9,518 bases of DNA from Clostridiales bacterium UBA8960 (GTDB lineage: Bacteria; Bacillota; Clostridia; Peptostreptococcales; Acidaminobacteraceae), in NCBI GenBank assembly GCA_003482695.1, contig DMYC01000026.1:1-9518 (forward strand). The letters run 5' to 3'. The position numbers and the translations under genes were made by a program. Below, piece after piece: positions 1 to 5,888 of the stretch. The first letter of the stretch is position 1. Every line of letters starts with the position of its first letter. The notes below the pieces were generated by a model. It saw only the letters and a list, made by a program, of their open reading frames with translations, had not been told where the DNA came from and made no database searches.

Positions 1-433
1 AAATCCAACGCCAATCGCATTTTCAGAGCTTTATATGGCACTTCAAACAGGCACAGTAGATGGACAAGATAATCCACTTCCAACTGTTCAAAGCGCAAAA
101 TTCTATGAAGTTACAAAGTCGATTACGATTACGAATCACTTAGTGGATAGTGTTTGGCCGACGATCAACGAAGCAAAATGGCAGTCGTTAAGTGAAAATC
201 AAAAAAATATCGTTTTGGAAGCACTTGAAGAAGCGAGAATCGTATGTGATGAGACCAATCTTGGAAGAGAAGCAGAACTTATCGAATTCTTCAAGAGTGA
301 AGGCCTAAGTGTTTACAATGCAGACATTGATGCGTTCAGCGAACAAGTTTTAGCGAAATACCTTGACAATAAAACCATGACAGCGACATGGGACCTGGAG
401 ATCTTCGAGAAAGTTCAAGAATTGGGCAAGTAA
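1..433 (+). CDS. dctP: TRAP transporter solute-binding protein, DctP/SiaP family (C-terminal part, 5' end outside window)
   Basis: This is the periplasmic or lipid-anchored binding protein of a tripartite ATP-independent periplasmic (TRAP) transporter, which captures an organic acid or acidic sugar and hands it to DctQM. The open frame enters from the left edge (first whole codon at base 2), so the ATG at 35 is an internal methionine, not the start. About 143 residues remain of a family usually near 330. They begin inside the family hallmark: TPIAFSELYMALQTG followed by VDGQDNPLPTV and KFYEVTK resembles H. influenzae SiaP (TPMAFSEVYLALQ, VDGQENP, KFYEV) as I remember it. The signal peptide and the conserved carboxylate-binding Arg lie upstream of the window and cannot be checked. 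The TAA stop is followed by a 124-base gap with a nested stem-loop before dctQ. Family assignment is firm; the ligand is unknown, though the operon suggests a carboxylated sugar. Confidence 0.95.
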   Translation, partial: NPTPIAFSELYMALQTGTVDGQDNPLPTVQSAKFYEVTKSITITNHLVDSVWPTINEAKWQSLSENQKNIVLEALEEARIVCDETNLGREAELIEFFKSEGLSVYNADIDAFSEQVLAKYLDNKTMTATWDLEIFEKVQELGK

Positions 434-448
434 CGAAGAAAGAGAGAC

Positions 449-515
449 CTAAGATCACAATGTTAGCCACTAATATTCCCCAATATTAAAAGCGCGGCTA
501 ATGTTGTGGTCCTAG
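449..515 (+). promoter_or_regulatory. Nested intercistronic stem-loop between dctP and dctQ
   Basis: Bases 449-468 pair with 496-515 to give a roughly 20-bp stem with several G-U pairs and one A-C mismatch (452/512). Inside its loop sits a second perfect 7-bp hairpin, TAATATT-CCCC-AATATTA (471-488). No T-run follows the stem, so it is not a standard intrinsic terminator. Its place after the binding-protein gene and before the membrane-subunit genes suggests a 3' mRNA stabiliser or processing site that lets dctP be expressed above dctQM, as known for hairpins behind malE-type genes. The structure is visible in the sequence; the role is inference. Confidence 0.6.
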
Positions 516-547
516 AGTCCCACTTGAACCTTAATTATACCGTAGTT

Positions 548-553
548 GGAGGA
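548..553 (+). promoter_or_regulatory. Ribosome binding site fixing the dctQ GTG start
   Basis: GGAGGA lies five bases (counted from GGAGG) before GTG at 558. A TTG at 546 in the same frame overlaps this site, so it cannot use it. The next ATG (588) has no such site in front of it. Confidence 0.7.
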
Positions 554-557
554 ACCT

Positions 558-1067
558 GTGAATAGTTTGAAAAGAACTTTTATCATTATGCGCGACGTAT
601 TTGAAGTATATATACCAATTGCTTCATTCATCGTGATGTTCTTGACCTTCATCGTTCAAATCATCGCACGTTACGTGTTTAAATACCCTTTGACTTGGGC
701 CTATGAAGTGACCGTTATCGGTTTCTCCTGGACGGTTATTCTAGGTGCGTGTTATGCGATGCGCCATAGAACCCATGTTAAGTTCACATTGATCGTAGAT
801 ATGCTAAGCCCAAGAAAAGCGGCATTTGTACGTATATTGGGCAATGCGATTATAGTCGCAGCATTTGTTGCACTCATCATGCCGTCGATTAATTATGTTA
901 ATTTCATGAGCTTCCAATCGACTTCCGTTTTTAAGTTTAAATTAAGCTGGATTTTTTCAGCGTTCATCTATTTTCTGATATCTGTCATCGGTTACACCAT
1001 GAGTGAAGTCGTGGAAGATGTCAATATTCTGTTTGGACATACACCGAAAGGCGGTGAAAGCAGATGA
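558..1067 (+). CDS. dctQ: TRAP transporter small membrane subunit DctQ
   Basis: This is the four-helix small integral membrane subunit of a TRAP transporter, which scaffolds the large DctM permease and contacts the binding protein. The 169 residues show four hydrophobic segments at about 18-41, 47-68, 90-113 and 130-152. The family's conserved pattern is present between helices 2 and 3: WAYEVTVIGFSWTVILGA, then HRTHVKFTLIVDML. The length is typical of DctQ. I chose GTG at 558 because GGAGGA (548-553) sits just before it; an upstream in-frame TTG at 546 would add four residues but overlaps that site. The stop overlaps the dctM start as ATGA, so the two subunits are probably translationally coupled. 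Sequence conservation in DctQ is low, so the call rests on the membrane pattern, the short motif and the position between dctP and dctM. Confidence 0.93.
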   Translation: MNSLKRTFIIMRDVFEVYIPIASFIVMFLTFIVQIIARYVFKYPLTWAYEVTVIGFSWTVILGACYAMRHRTHVKFTLIVDMLSPRKAAFVRILGNAIIVAAFVALIMPSINYVNFMSFQSTSVFKFKLSWIFSAFIYFLISVIGYTMSEVVEDVNILFGHTPKGGESR

Positions 1068-2353
1068 GTACAGCGATGATCGTTACCGTCGTTATTTTTG
1101 TTTTGATTTTTTTACTCAGAATGCCGATTTCATTAGGCATGATCGCTGCAGGAACGTTCTACTTTATTACAAATGGAACCGATCTTGGCTCTGTTGCGAA
1201 TCATGTAATGAATACCTATTATTCTAACTATGTCATTATTGCGGTACCCCTATTTATCTTCACCGCCAATGTCATGAACTCTGGAAAAGTCACAGAGATG
1301 GTCTTCAAATTTGCGACTGGTTTAGCGAATGGAAGACGAGGTGCACTTGGACATGTAAACGTCATCGCATCTCTTATATTTTCAGGGATGACGGGCTCGG
1401 CGATTGCGGATGCCTCTGGACTTGGAAAAATGGAAATTGAAGCGATGAAAGAAGCGGGTTATGACGATGCGTTTTCATGTGCGATCACATCGGCATCCGC
1501 CACTGTTGGGCCAATTTTTCCACCGAGTATTCCACTGGTCATGTATGCCATGCTGTCTGGTGCTTCTGTAGGCGCTCTGTTTTTAGGAGGCATGGTGCCG
1601 GCGATTTTGGTATGTATCGGTCTGATGATTTACGTGAGCGTCATGTCGAGAATCAGGAATTATCCGCGTGAAGCAAAGATTTCGCGTCGAGACTTTTTTA
1701 AATTCACACTTGAAGCGTTGCCTGCACTATTGACGCCAGTCATTTTGCTCATGGGTATTTATACGGGTATCATGACACCGACTGAAGCGGGTGCGGTTGC
1801 AGCGATTTATGCGATTTTCGTCGCATTTCTGGCTTACAAGGCGATGAGCTTTAAAGGATTGTTCAATATCATTAAAGACACGATTAAAGACACTGGATCA
1901 GTCAGTTTGATGGTTGGTGCAGCTGCAGTCATTTCTTATATAGTCGCACGTGAGCAAATCGCAACAGATCTTGGTGCGCTCGTTATGCAGTTCGTCGACA
2001 ACAAATATGTATTTCTGTTGATTGTCAATGTGATTATTTTGATCTTAGGCATGTTCATTGATACATCGACGCTTCAACTTGTTTTTGTACCCATCATGAT
2101 TCCCATGGCGAGAATGTTTGGCATCGACCTTGTTCATTTTGGTTTGGTGGTCACACTAAACATGATGATCGGTTTATCCACACCACCTTTTGGCATGTTG
2201 CTCTTTATCACGGCCAGTATCTCCGGTACGTCGCTAAAAGCTGTCATGAGAGAAATACGATGGCCAATCGTTGCCATGTTGGTTGTACTCTTACTAATAA
2301 CATTCATTCCAGAAATCGTCTTGTTCTTACCTAGAACATTCGGAATGATATGA
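1064..2353 (+). CDS. dctM: TRAP transporter large permease subunit DctM
   Basis: This is the large TRAP subunit, which carries substrate across the cytoplasmic membrane driven by an ion (often sodium) gradient. The 429 residues match the usual DctM length of about 425. Conserved signatures are visible: LRMPISLGM near residue 19, FSGMTGSAIADASGLG at 106-121, FPPSIPLVMYA at 152-162, GIYTGIMTPTEAGAVAA in the middle, and a C-terminal GMFIDTSTLQLVFVPIMIP followed by GLSTPPFGMLLF. The whole protein is hydrophobic with many predicted helices. The ATG overlaps the dctQ stop by four bases (ATGA), and the next gene starts 13 bases after the stop. No truncation or frameshift is seen. The family does not reveal the substrate; the neighbouring aldolase, mutarotase, isomerase and kinase indicate a sugar or sugar acid. 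Confidence 0.97.
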   Translation: MSTAMIVTVVIFVLIFLLRMPISLGMIAAGTFYFITNGTDLGSVANHVMNTYYSNYVIIAVPLFIFTANVMNSGKVTEMVFKFATGLANGRRGALGHVNVIASLIFSGMTGSAIADASGLGKMEIEAMKEAGYDDAFSCAITSASATVGPIFPPSIPLVMYAMLSGASVGALFLGGMVPAILVCIGLMIYVSVMSRIRNYPREAKISRRDFFKFTLEALPALLTPVILLMGIYTGIMTPTEAGAVAAIYAIFVAFLAYKAMSFKGLFNIIKDTIKDTGSVSLMVGAAAVISYIVAREQIATDLGALVMQFVDNKYVFLLIVNVIILILGMFIDTSTLQLVFVPIMIPMARMFGIDLVHFGLVVTLNMMIGLSTPPFGMLLFITASISGTSLKAVMREIRWPIVAMLVVLLLITFIPEIVLFLPRTFGMI

Positions 2354-2366
2354 TGAAAGGAAACTT

Positions 2367-3284
2367 ATGAAAATTGAATATAAAGGCGTTTGGCCGACGA
2401 TGATTGCAGCCTTTGACGAGGCGGGCAATCTCGATATGGAGGCTAACAGAAACATTACGGATTATTTGATTGATAAGGGCAGCGACGGACTCTTTGCCGT
2501 ATGCCAATCTAGTGAAATGTTTATGCTGTCCACAGAGGAAAAGGTTGCTCTCGCAAAGTGCGTTGTTGAACATGCAAAAGGACGCGTACCCGTGATTACA
2601 TCTGGTCATACCTCTGATGCCATCGAAGATCAGATCGAAGAACTCAAGGCTATGGCGACTTCTGGTGCGGATGCCATCGTTTTAGTCAGCAACAGACTTG
2701 CCAAAGAAGATGAAAGTTCTGAAGTTCTGATCGGTAATATAACAAAAATAATGAATGCTGTTCCCGATATCAAGTTTGGCATTTATGAGTGTCCCTATCC
2801 ATATAGAAGACTGCTCACAGATGAAGAGCTTAGATGGTGTGCAGAGTCTGGAAGAATTATTTTTCTAAAGGATGTCAGTTGTGACATCGACATTTTAAGA
2901 AGACGAGTTGACGTGGTTAAAGGCACTGAGCTTAAGTTGTTCAATGCAAACACAGAGACTTTGTTAGACTCGCTGATCGCAGGCTATCATGGGTACAACG
3001 GCGTTATGGGAAATTTCCATATCGACTTATACAAGTGGTTATTTGACCACTATACGACGATGCCTGAGGTCGCTAGAGATTTACAGAACAATTTGACGGA
3101 GCAAGCGCTTATTGAAAATTATGCTTATCCAGTCAATGCCAAATACCACATGCAGAAGTCTGGCGTTAAGATGGGTCTTTTTTCTAGGAGGCTTGATGCG
3201 TCATCGTTCACTGAAACTGTAAAAGGCAAAGTGGAATCTCTAATAATCTGGGAAGACGCGACTAAAAAGAAACTTAACTTATAG
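2367..3284 (+). CDS. DapA/N-acetylneuraminate-lyase-family aldolase, substrate unknown
   Basis: This is a class I pyruvate-dependent lyase of the dihydrodipicolinate synthase/N-acetylneuraminate lyase superfamily, 305 residues (family usually about 290-310), a cytosolic TIM barrel. The Schiff-base lysine is K168 in IIFLKDV and the catalytic tyrosine is Y140 in GIYECPYP. The usual GTTGE or GSTGE pyruvate-binding loop reads CQSSE (46-50), and the segment that supplies a proton-relay tyrosine in DapA (VTPYY) reads VSNRLA. The arginine that follows the catalytic tyrosine in DapA (YNVPSRT) is not in place. These changes argue against lysine biosynthesis and for cleavage (or synthesis) of a 2-keto-3-deoxy acid. 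The start has AAAGGA (2356-2361) five bases ahead. The gene lies 13 bases after dctM and 9 before the mutarotase gene, inside the transport operon. KDO aldolase is my preferred inference; other keto-deoxy sugar acids are possible. Confidence 0.85.
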   Translation: MKIEYKGVWPTMIAAFDEAGNLDMEANRNITDYLIDKGSDGLFAVCQSSEMFMLSTEEKVALAKCVVEHAKGRVPVITSGHTSDAIEDQIEELKAMATSGADAIVLVSNRLAKEDESSEVLIGNITKIMNAVPDIKFGIYECPYPYRRLLTDEELRWCAESGRIIFLKDVSCDIDILRRRVDVVKGTELKLFNANTETLLDSLIAGYHGYNGVMGNFHIDLYKWLFDHYTTMPEVARDLQNNLTEQALIENYAYPVNAKYHMQKSGVKMGLFSRRLDASSFTETVKGKVESLIIWEDATKKKLNL

Positions 3285-3293
3285 GAGGCGCAC

Positions 3294-3692
3294 ATGTTAA
3301 TCGGCATTCCTAAAATATTGTCACCTGATTTGTTGAAAATCCTTTGTGAAATGGGGCATGGCGACACACTTGTCATCGCAGATGGTAATTTTCCTGCCGC
3401 ATCGTGTGCAAAAAGGCTGGTTAGGCTTGATGGACATGGTGCAATTGAAGTCCTGAAAGCGATTATGGAAGTCATGCCGCTTGATGAGGCACCCGACAAG
3501 AGAATAGGCGTCATGAGTACGGGGAACGACTTTGTTCCTGAAATATGGAAACGGTTCGAATCCTATGCAGATGGTCTTTATGAAGTCGAGCGGTTTGCAT
3601 TTTACGAAAAAGCCAAAGACGCTTACTGTATAATCGCAACATCAGAATCGGCTCTATTTGCCAATGCCATATTAACAAAAGGCGTCATTTGA
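3294..3692 (+). CDS. fucU: FucU/RbsD-family sugar mutarotase
   Basis: This cytosolic enzyme would interconvert the alpha and beta anomers (or ring forms) of a monosaccharide before phosphorylation. The 132 residues are close to the usual length. It resembles L-fucose mutarotase FucU more than D-ribose pyranase RbsD: LSPDLLKILCEMGHGD (9-24, with the conserved His22), IADGNFPAAS (28-37), and RFAFYEKAKDAY (100-111), which matches the FucU RFAFYERAQ segment. AGGAGG (3283-3288) overlaps the stop of the aldolase gene and sits five bases before ATG. D-arabinose has the same ring configuration as L-fucose without the methyl group, and fucose enzymes are known to accept it. A D-arabinose mutarotase would therefore suit the downstream isomerase; this is inference. 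A ribose role with the ribokinase-like neighbour is the main alternative. Confidence 0.9.
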   Translation: MLIGIPKILSPDLLKILCEMGHGDTLVIADGNFPAASCAKRLVRLDGHGAIEVLKAIMEVMPLDEAPDKRIGVMSTGNDFVPEIWKRFESYADGLYEVERFAFYEKAKDAYCIIATSESALFANAILTKGVI

Positions 3693-3698
3693 AAAAAT

Positions 3699-3703
3699 GA
3701 GGA
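3699..3703 (+). promoter_or_regulatory. Ribosome binding site choosing between two adjacent ATGs
   Basis: GAGGA lies just before tandem ATGs at 3705 and 3708. Spacing from GAGG is two bases to the first and five to the second, so 3708 is the likelier start. The protein would differ by one Met. Confidence 0.5.
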
Positions 3704-3707
3704 CATG

Positions 3708-4307
3708 ATGACATATACTGAACTTGTAAAACAGGCTATGAAAACGGAACTCGATGCCATACAGCAGATGATCGACAGTCAGTTAATGGATTATGAGACA
3801 GTCTGCAAGGCCATCGTAGCATGTGAAGGCAAAGTGGTCTTTATGGGCGTCGGTAAATCTGGTCACATCGGCAAAAAATTGGCAGCGACATTTTCAAGTA
3901 CCGGTACGCCAAGCTTTTTTGTTCATAGCACCGAAGCGGTGCATGGTGATCTCGGGATGATTGAGAATAAAGATATTGTCGTATTGATTTCAAACAGTGG
4001 ATCGACGCGGGAAGTATTAGACACATTGCCGACACTTGAAAAAATTGGATGTCAAACGATCGCTTTAACTTCGGATTCAAACTCTGAACTCGCAAAGCGC
4101 TGTACGCTTAAAATCACATATCCAAAGCACACTGAAGCAGACCATTTAAAGCTTGCGCCTACAGCCTCTTCAACCATGACACTCGTTTTGGGAGATGCCA
4201 TCGCGTGTGCCGTATCTGAGGCGAAAGCGTTTAAGAAAGAAGATTTTCACCTCTATCATCCAGCTGGCGCTTTAGGGAAGCTTTTGAAAGAGGAGGCGAT
4301 CTCTTGA
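3708..4307 (+). CDS. kdsD: Single-domain D-arabinose 5-phosphate isomerase (KdsD/KpsF/GutQ family, SIS domain only)
   Basis: This is a sugar isomerase (SIS) domain protein predicted to interconvert D-arabinose 5-phosphate and D-ribulose 5-phosphate. With start 3708 (an ATG at 3705 is also possible) it has 199 residues. Motifs in order: FMGVGKSGHIGKKLAATF (45-62), FFVHSTEAVHGDLGM (70-84), ISNSGSTREVL (94-104), LAPTASS (149-155) and HPAGALGKLL (184-193). Aligned by eye without gaps to E. coli KdsD, the four residues reported as catalytic there (Lys59, Glu111, Glu152, His193) correspond to K50, E102, E143 and H184, all conserved. The two C-terminal CBS domains of KdsD and GutQ are missing; the frame ends naturally, so this is a short-type enzyme and not a truncation. 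No KDO synthesis genes are nearby. With a kinase overlapping by four bases downstream, a catabolic role on imported sugar is more likely than LPS synthesis. Confidence 0.9.
   Translation: MTYTELVKQAMKTELDAIQQMIDSQLMDYETVCKAIVACEGKVVFMGVGKSGHIGKKLAATFSSTGTPSFFVHSTEAVHGDLGMIENKDIVVLISNSGSTREVLDTLPTLEKIGCQTIALTSDSNSELAKRCTLKITYPKHTEADHLKLAPTASSTMTLVLGDAIACAVSEAKAFKKEDFHLYHPAGALGKLLKEEAIS
4291..4296 (+). promoter_or_regulatory. Ribosome binding site for the TTG-started kinase gene
   Basis: A perfect AGGAGG inside the end of the isomerase gene lies seven bases before TTG at 4304. It supports this unusual start, because no in-frame ATG is available until residue 12 (4337). Confidence 0.8.
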
Positions 4308-5230
4308 GTAAAATTTCGGTTGTAGGTTCGTTTGTTATGGATCTAATCGGCACAGTGGATGAATTTCCAAAAGAAGGACAAACTGTAATAGGCAAGTCGT
4401 TCTACACGATGCCTGGTGGGAAAGGTGCCAATCAAGCAGTGGCGGCGGCTCGCCTTGGAGCTGATGTCGCCATGTACGGTAGGGTTGGAGCAGACGGGCA
4501 TGGAGATGCATTTTTGACTCTATTTGAGGCAGAAGGCATCGATGTTTCAGATGTGAAACAACTGTCCGACCACCCAACAGCCCTTGGTTTGATTCAAATC
4601 AATAAACATGCAGAGAACAAAATCGTCGTCATACCCGGTGCCAATTTTGGTTACACACTGGAAGACGTCAAAAAAGATGCTGGTAAATTCTCAAATTCGG
4701 AATACGTCATCGTCCAGCTTGAACTGCAACATGACGTGACTTATAAAATCATCGAAACATGCTATGATGCGGGTGTAAATGTGATTTTGAACCCAGCTCC
4801 AGCTGTGCCGATTCCATCTGAAGTCCTTTCTAAGGTGACGTATTTGACACCAAATGAGACAGAGCTGGAAATTCTAAGTGGGCTTTCAGTTCAGAGCGTT
4901 GAAGATGCAAAAAAAGCGATTCAAAAGCTCCTTGACTTCGGTGTAAAGCACGTAATAGCCACACTGGGAAGCAAAGGTGCACTCGTAGGTGATATGTATG
5001 GTTTTGACTTAATACCAGGCTATGAGGTTGAAGCCATCGATACGGTTGCCGCTGGCGATTCGTTCAACGGTGCTGTGGCCGCTGCTTTATCGAGAGGTGT
5101 CGAATTACGGGAAGCTGTTCGTTACGCAAACGCGGTTGGCGCATTAACGGTGACTAAAAAGGGTGCCATACCTGCGTTGCCGTCCGCAAATGAAGTAGAA
5201 AATTTCATACTTGGTTCCCCCCAACTGTGA
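4304..5230 (+). CDS. rbsK: Ribokinase-like PfkB-family sugar kinase
   Basis: This kinase is predicted to transfer phosphate from ATP to the 5-hydroxyl of a pentose in the cytosol. The 308 residues match E. coli ribokinase (309). Signatures: PGGKGANQAVAAARLG (37-52), NPAPA (163-167), LTPNETELE (181-189), ATLGSKGA (219-226) and DTVAAGDSFNGA (246-257), with D252 the catalytic base. Residues equivalent to ribose contacts in RbsK appear kept: D13, N43, E140 and D252. The substrate is therefore likely a D-pentose such as ribose or its C2 epimer D-arabinose. The start is TTG, overlapping the isomerase stop as TTGA, with AGGAGG seven bases ahead; translation is probably coupled. The adjacent isomerase acts on a pentose 5-phosphate, so the likely product is D-arabinose 5-phosphate. 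Exact specificity cannot be read from sequence. It is the last gene of the operon, followed by a strong terminator. Confidence 0.92.
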   Translation: MSKISVVGSFVMDLIGTVDEFPKEGQTVIGKSFYTMPGGKGANQAVAAARLGADVAMYGRVGADGHGDAFLTLFEAEGIDVSDVKQLSDHPTALGLIQINKHAENKIVVIPGANFGYTLEDVKKDAGKFSNSEYVIVQLELQHDVTYKIIETCYDAGVNVILNPAPAVPIPSEVLSKVTYLTPNETELEILSGLSVQSVEDAKKAIQKLLDFGVKHVIATLGSKGALVGDMYGFDLIPGYEVEAIDTVAAGDSFNGAVAAALSRGVELREAVRYANAVGALTVTKKGAIPALPSANEVENFILGSPQL

Positions 5231-5273
5231 AAAGGGTCGCTGCATTTCGATAAGAAGTGTGGCGACTTTTATG
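5231..5273 (+). terminator. Intrinsic terminator ending the TRAP/sugar operon
   Basis: The arms GTCGCTGCATTTC (5236-5248) and GAAGTGTGGCGAC (5254-5266) form a 13-bp stem with three G-U pairs and a five-base loop, followed by TTTTAT and preceded by AAAGG. It starts directly after the kinase stop codon. Confidence 0.9.
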
Positions 5274-5280
5274 TTATAAT
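5272..5280 (+). promoter_or_regulatory. Extended -10 promoter for pgpA
   Basis: TGTTATAAT is a perfect extended -10 (TGnTATAAT) 31 bases before the pgpA start. The expected -35 position (about 5252-5257) falls in the terminator hairpin and has no TTGACA-like sequence, consistent with an extended -10 promoter. It adjoins the U-tract of the upstream terminator. Confidence 0.6.
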
Positions 5281-5311
5281 TAAAGAAATAAGTTCACATT
5301 AGGAGGGTGTC

Positions 5312-5827
5312 ATGGACCAGGAAAAAAATAAAAACAAGTACAGCCATAAGTACGATATGGCCGAGCTTAAGCAAATGACGATCGAGATGTTGAACCGCAG
5401 AGGCGTTGAACTCATCGAAATCGCCAAGATTGTTCAGTATTTGCAGATTCCTTATTACCCGGAGTTAACGATAGAGACATGCATGGAGAACATTCATGCC
5501 GTGCTGAGCAAACGTGAAATCATCCATGCCATTTTGACTGGCATCGCGATCGACGAGTTGACCGAGAAAAAACTTTTGCCAGAGCCACTTCAAAGTATTG
5601 TTGCAGCAGATGAAGGCTTATATGGCATCGACGAAATTTTGCCGCTTTCCATAGTCAATGTCTATGGTTCGATCGGACTGACGAATTTCGGATTCTTAGA
5701 CAAGGAAAAAATCGGCATCATTAAAGAGCTTGATTCGAAAAAAGGCGATGCGTGTCATACGTTTTTGGATGATTTGGTTGCTGCTGTAGCGGCAGCTGCT
5801 GCAAGTCGAATCGCACATTCAAGATAA
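5312..5827 (+). CDS. pgpA: Phosphatidylglycerophosphatase A family protein (YutG-like)
   Basis: The protein is predicted to dephosphorylate phosphatidylglycerol phosphate to phosphatidylglycerol, a step in membrane phospholipid synthesis. The 171 residues resemble B. subtilis YutG along their length. The N-terminal half is a charged helical region with LNRRGVELIEIAKIVQYLQ (27-45) and SKREIIHAILTGIAID (66-81). The C-terminal part carries the conserved DEGLYGIDEILPLSIVNVYG (100-119), followed by SIGLTNFG, and the FLDDLVAAVAAAAASR segment (151-166). Unlike proteobacterial PgpA, it has no clear membrane helix. ATG at 5312 is preceded by AGGAGG (5301-5306). It stands alone between two terminators with its own promoter, so it is not part of the sugar operon or the ABC unit. 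Whether YutG-type proteins carry the full phosphatase activity in this organism is not visible from sequence. Confidence 0.88.
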   Translation: MDQEKNKNKYSHKYDMAELKQMTIEMLNRRGVELIEIAKIVQYLQIPYYPELTIETCMENIHAVLSKREIIHAILTGIAIDELTEKKLLPEPLQSIVAADEGLYGIDEILPLSIVNVYGSIGLTNFGFLDKEKIGIIKELDSKKGDACHTFLDDLVAAVAAAAASRIAHSR

Positions 5828-5845
5828 TTTTGACCACTTTTATGT

Positions 5846-5888
5846 AAACCCGAAACCGTTTGGTATGCCCAAGTGTTTCGGGTTTTTT
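5846..5888 (+). terminator. Intrinsic terminator after pgpA
   Basis: AAACCCGAAAC (5846-5856) pairs perfectly with GTTTCGGGTTT (5875-5885), and the T-run 5883-5888 follows. A small inner TTGG/CCAA helix can extend the hairpin in the loop. It lies 18 bases after the pgpA stop. Confidence 0.92.

Noticed and set aside
471..488. TAATATT-CCCC-AATATTA as a protein operator for an internal dctQM promoter
   Set aside because: No convincing -10/-35 pair lies between 434 and 557, and the palindrome is better explained as the inner hairpin of the larger RNA stem.
546..557. Upstream TTG start for dctQ
   Set aside because: It overlaps the GGAGGA ribosome binding site, which is correctly placed for the GTG at 558.
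1003..1671. Overlapping + strand frames inside dctQ/dctM (1003-1227 and 1477-1671)
   Set aside because: They are out of frame with conserved TRAP sequence, have no protein features and are explained by frame shadows.
2367..3284. Lysine-biosynthesis dihydrodipicolinate synthase (dapA)
   Set aside because: The GTTGE loop, relay tyrosine segment and the arginine after the catalytic Tyr are not conserved, and the gene sits in a sugar transport operon with no lysine genes.
2331..4577. Antisense frames at 2331-2609, 3125-3514, 3841-4095 and 4335-4577
   Set aside because: They are shadows of the aldolase, mutarotase, isomerase and kinase genes; no family resemblance or promoter was found.
1..5230. 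Sialic acid (nan) operon, suggested by the SiaP-like binding protein and NAL-family aldolase
   Set aside because: No nanE epimerase, ROK-type ManNAc kinase, nagA or nagB is present; the pentose-type kinase and A5P isomerase do not fit ManNAc.
5274..5288. PerR-like half-site TTATAAT in front of pgpA
   Set aside because: Only one half-site is present (the other side does not pair), and the sequence is explained by the -10 element.
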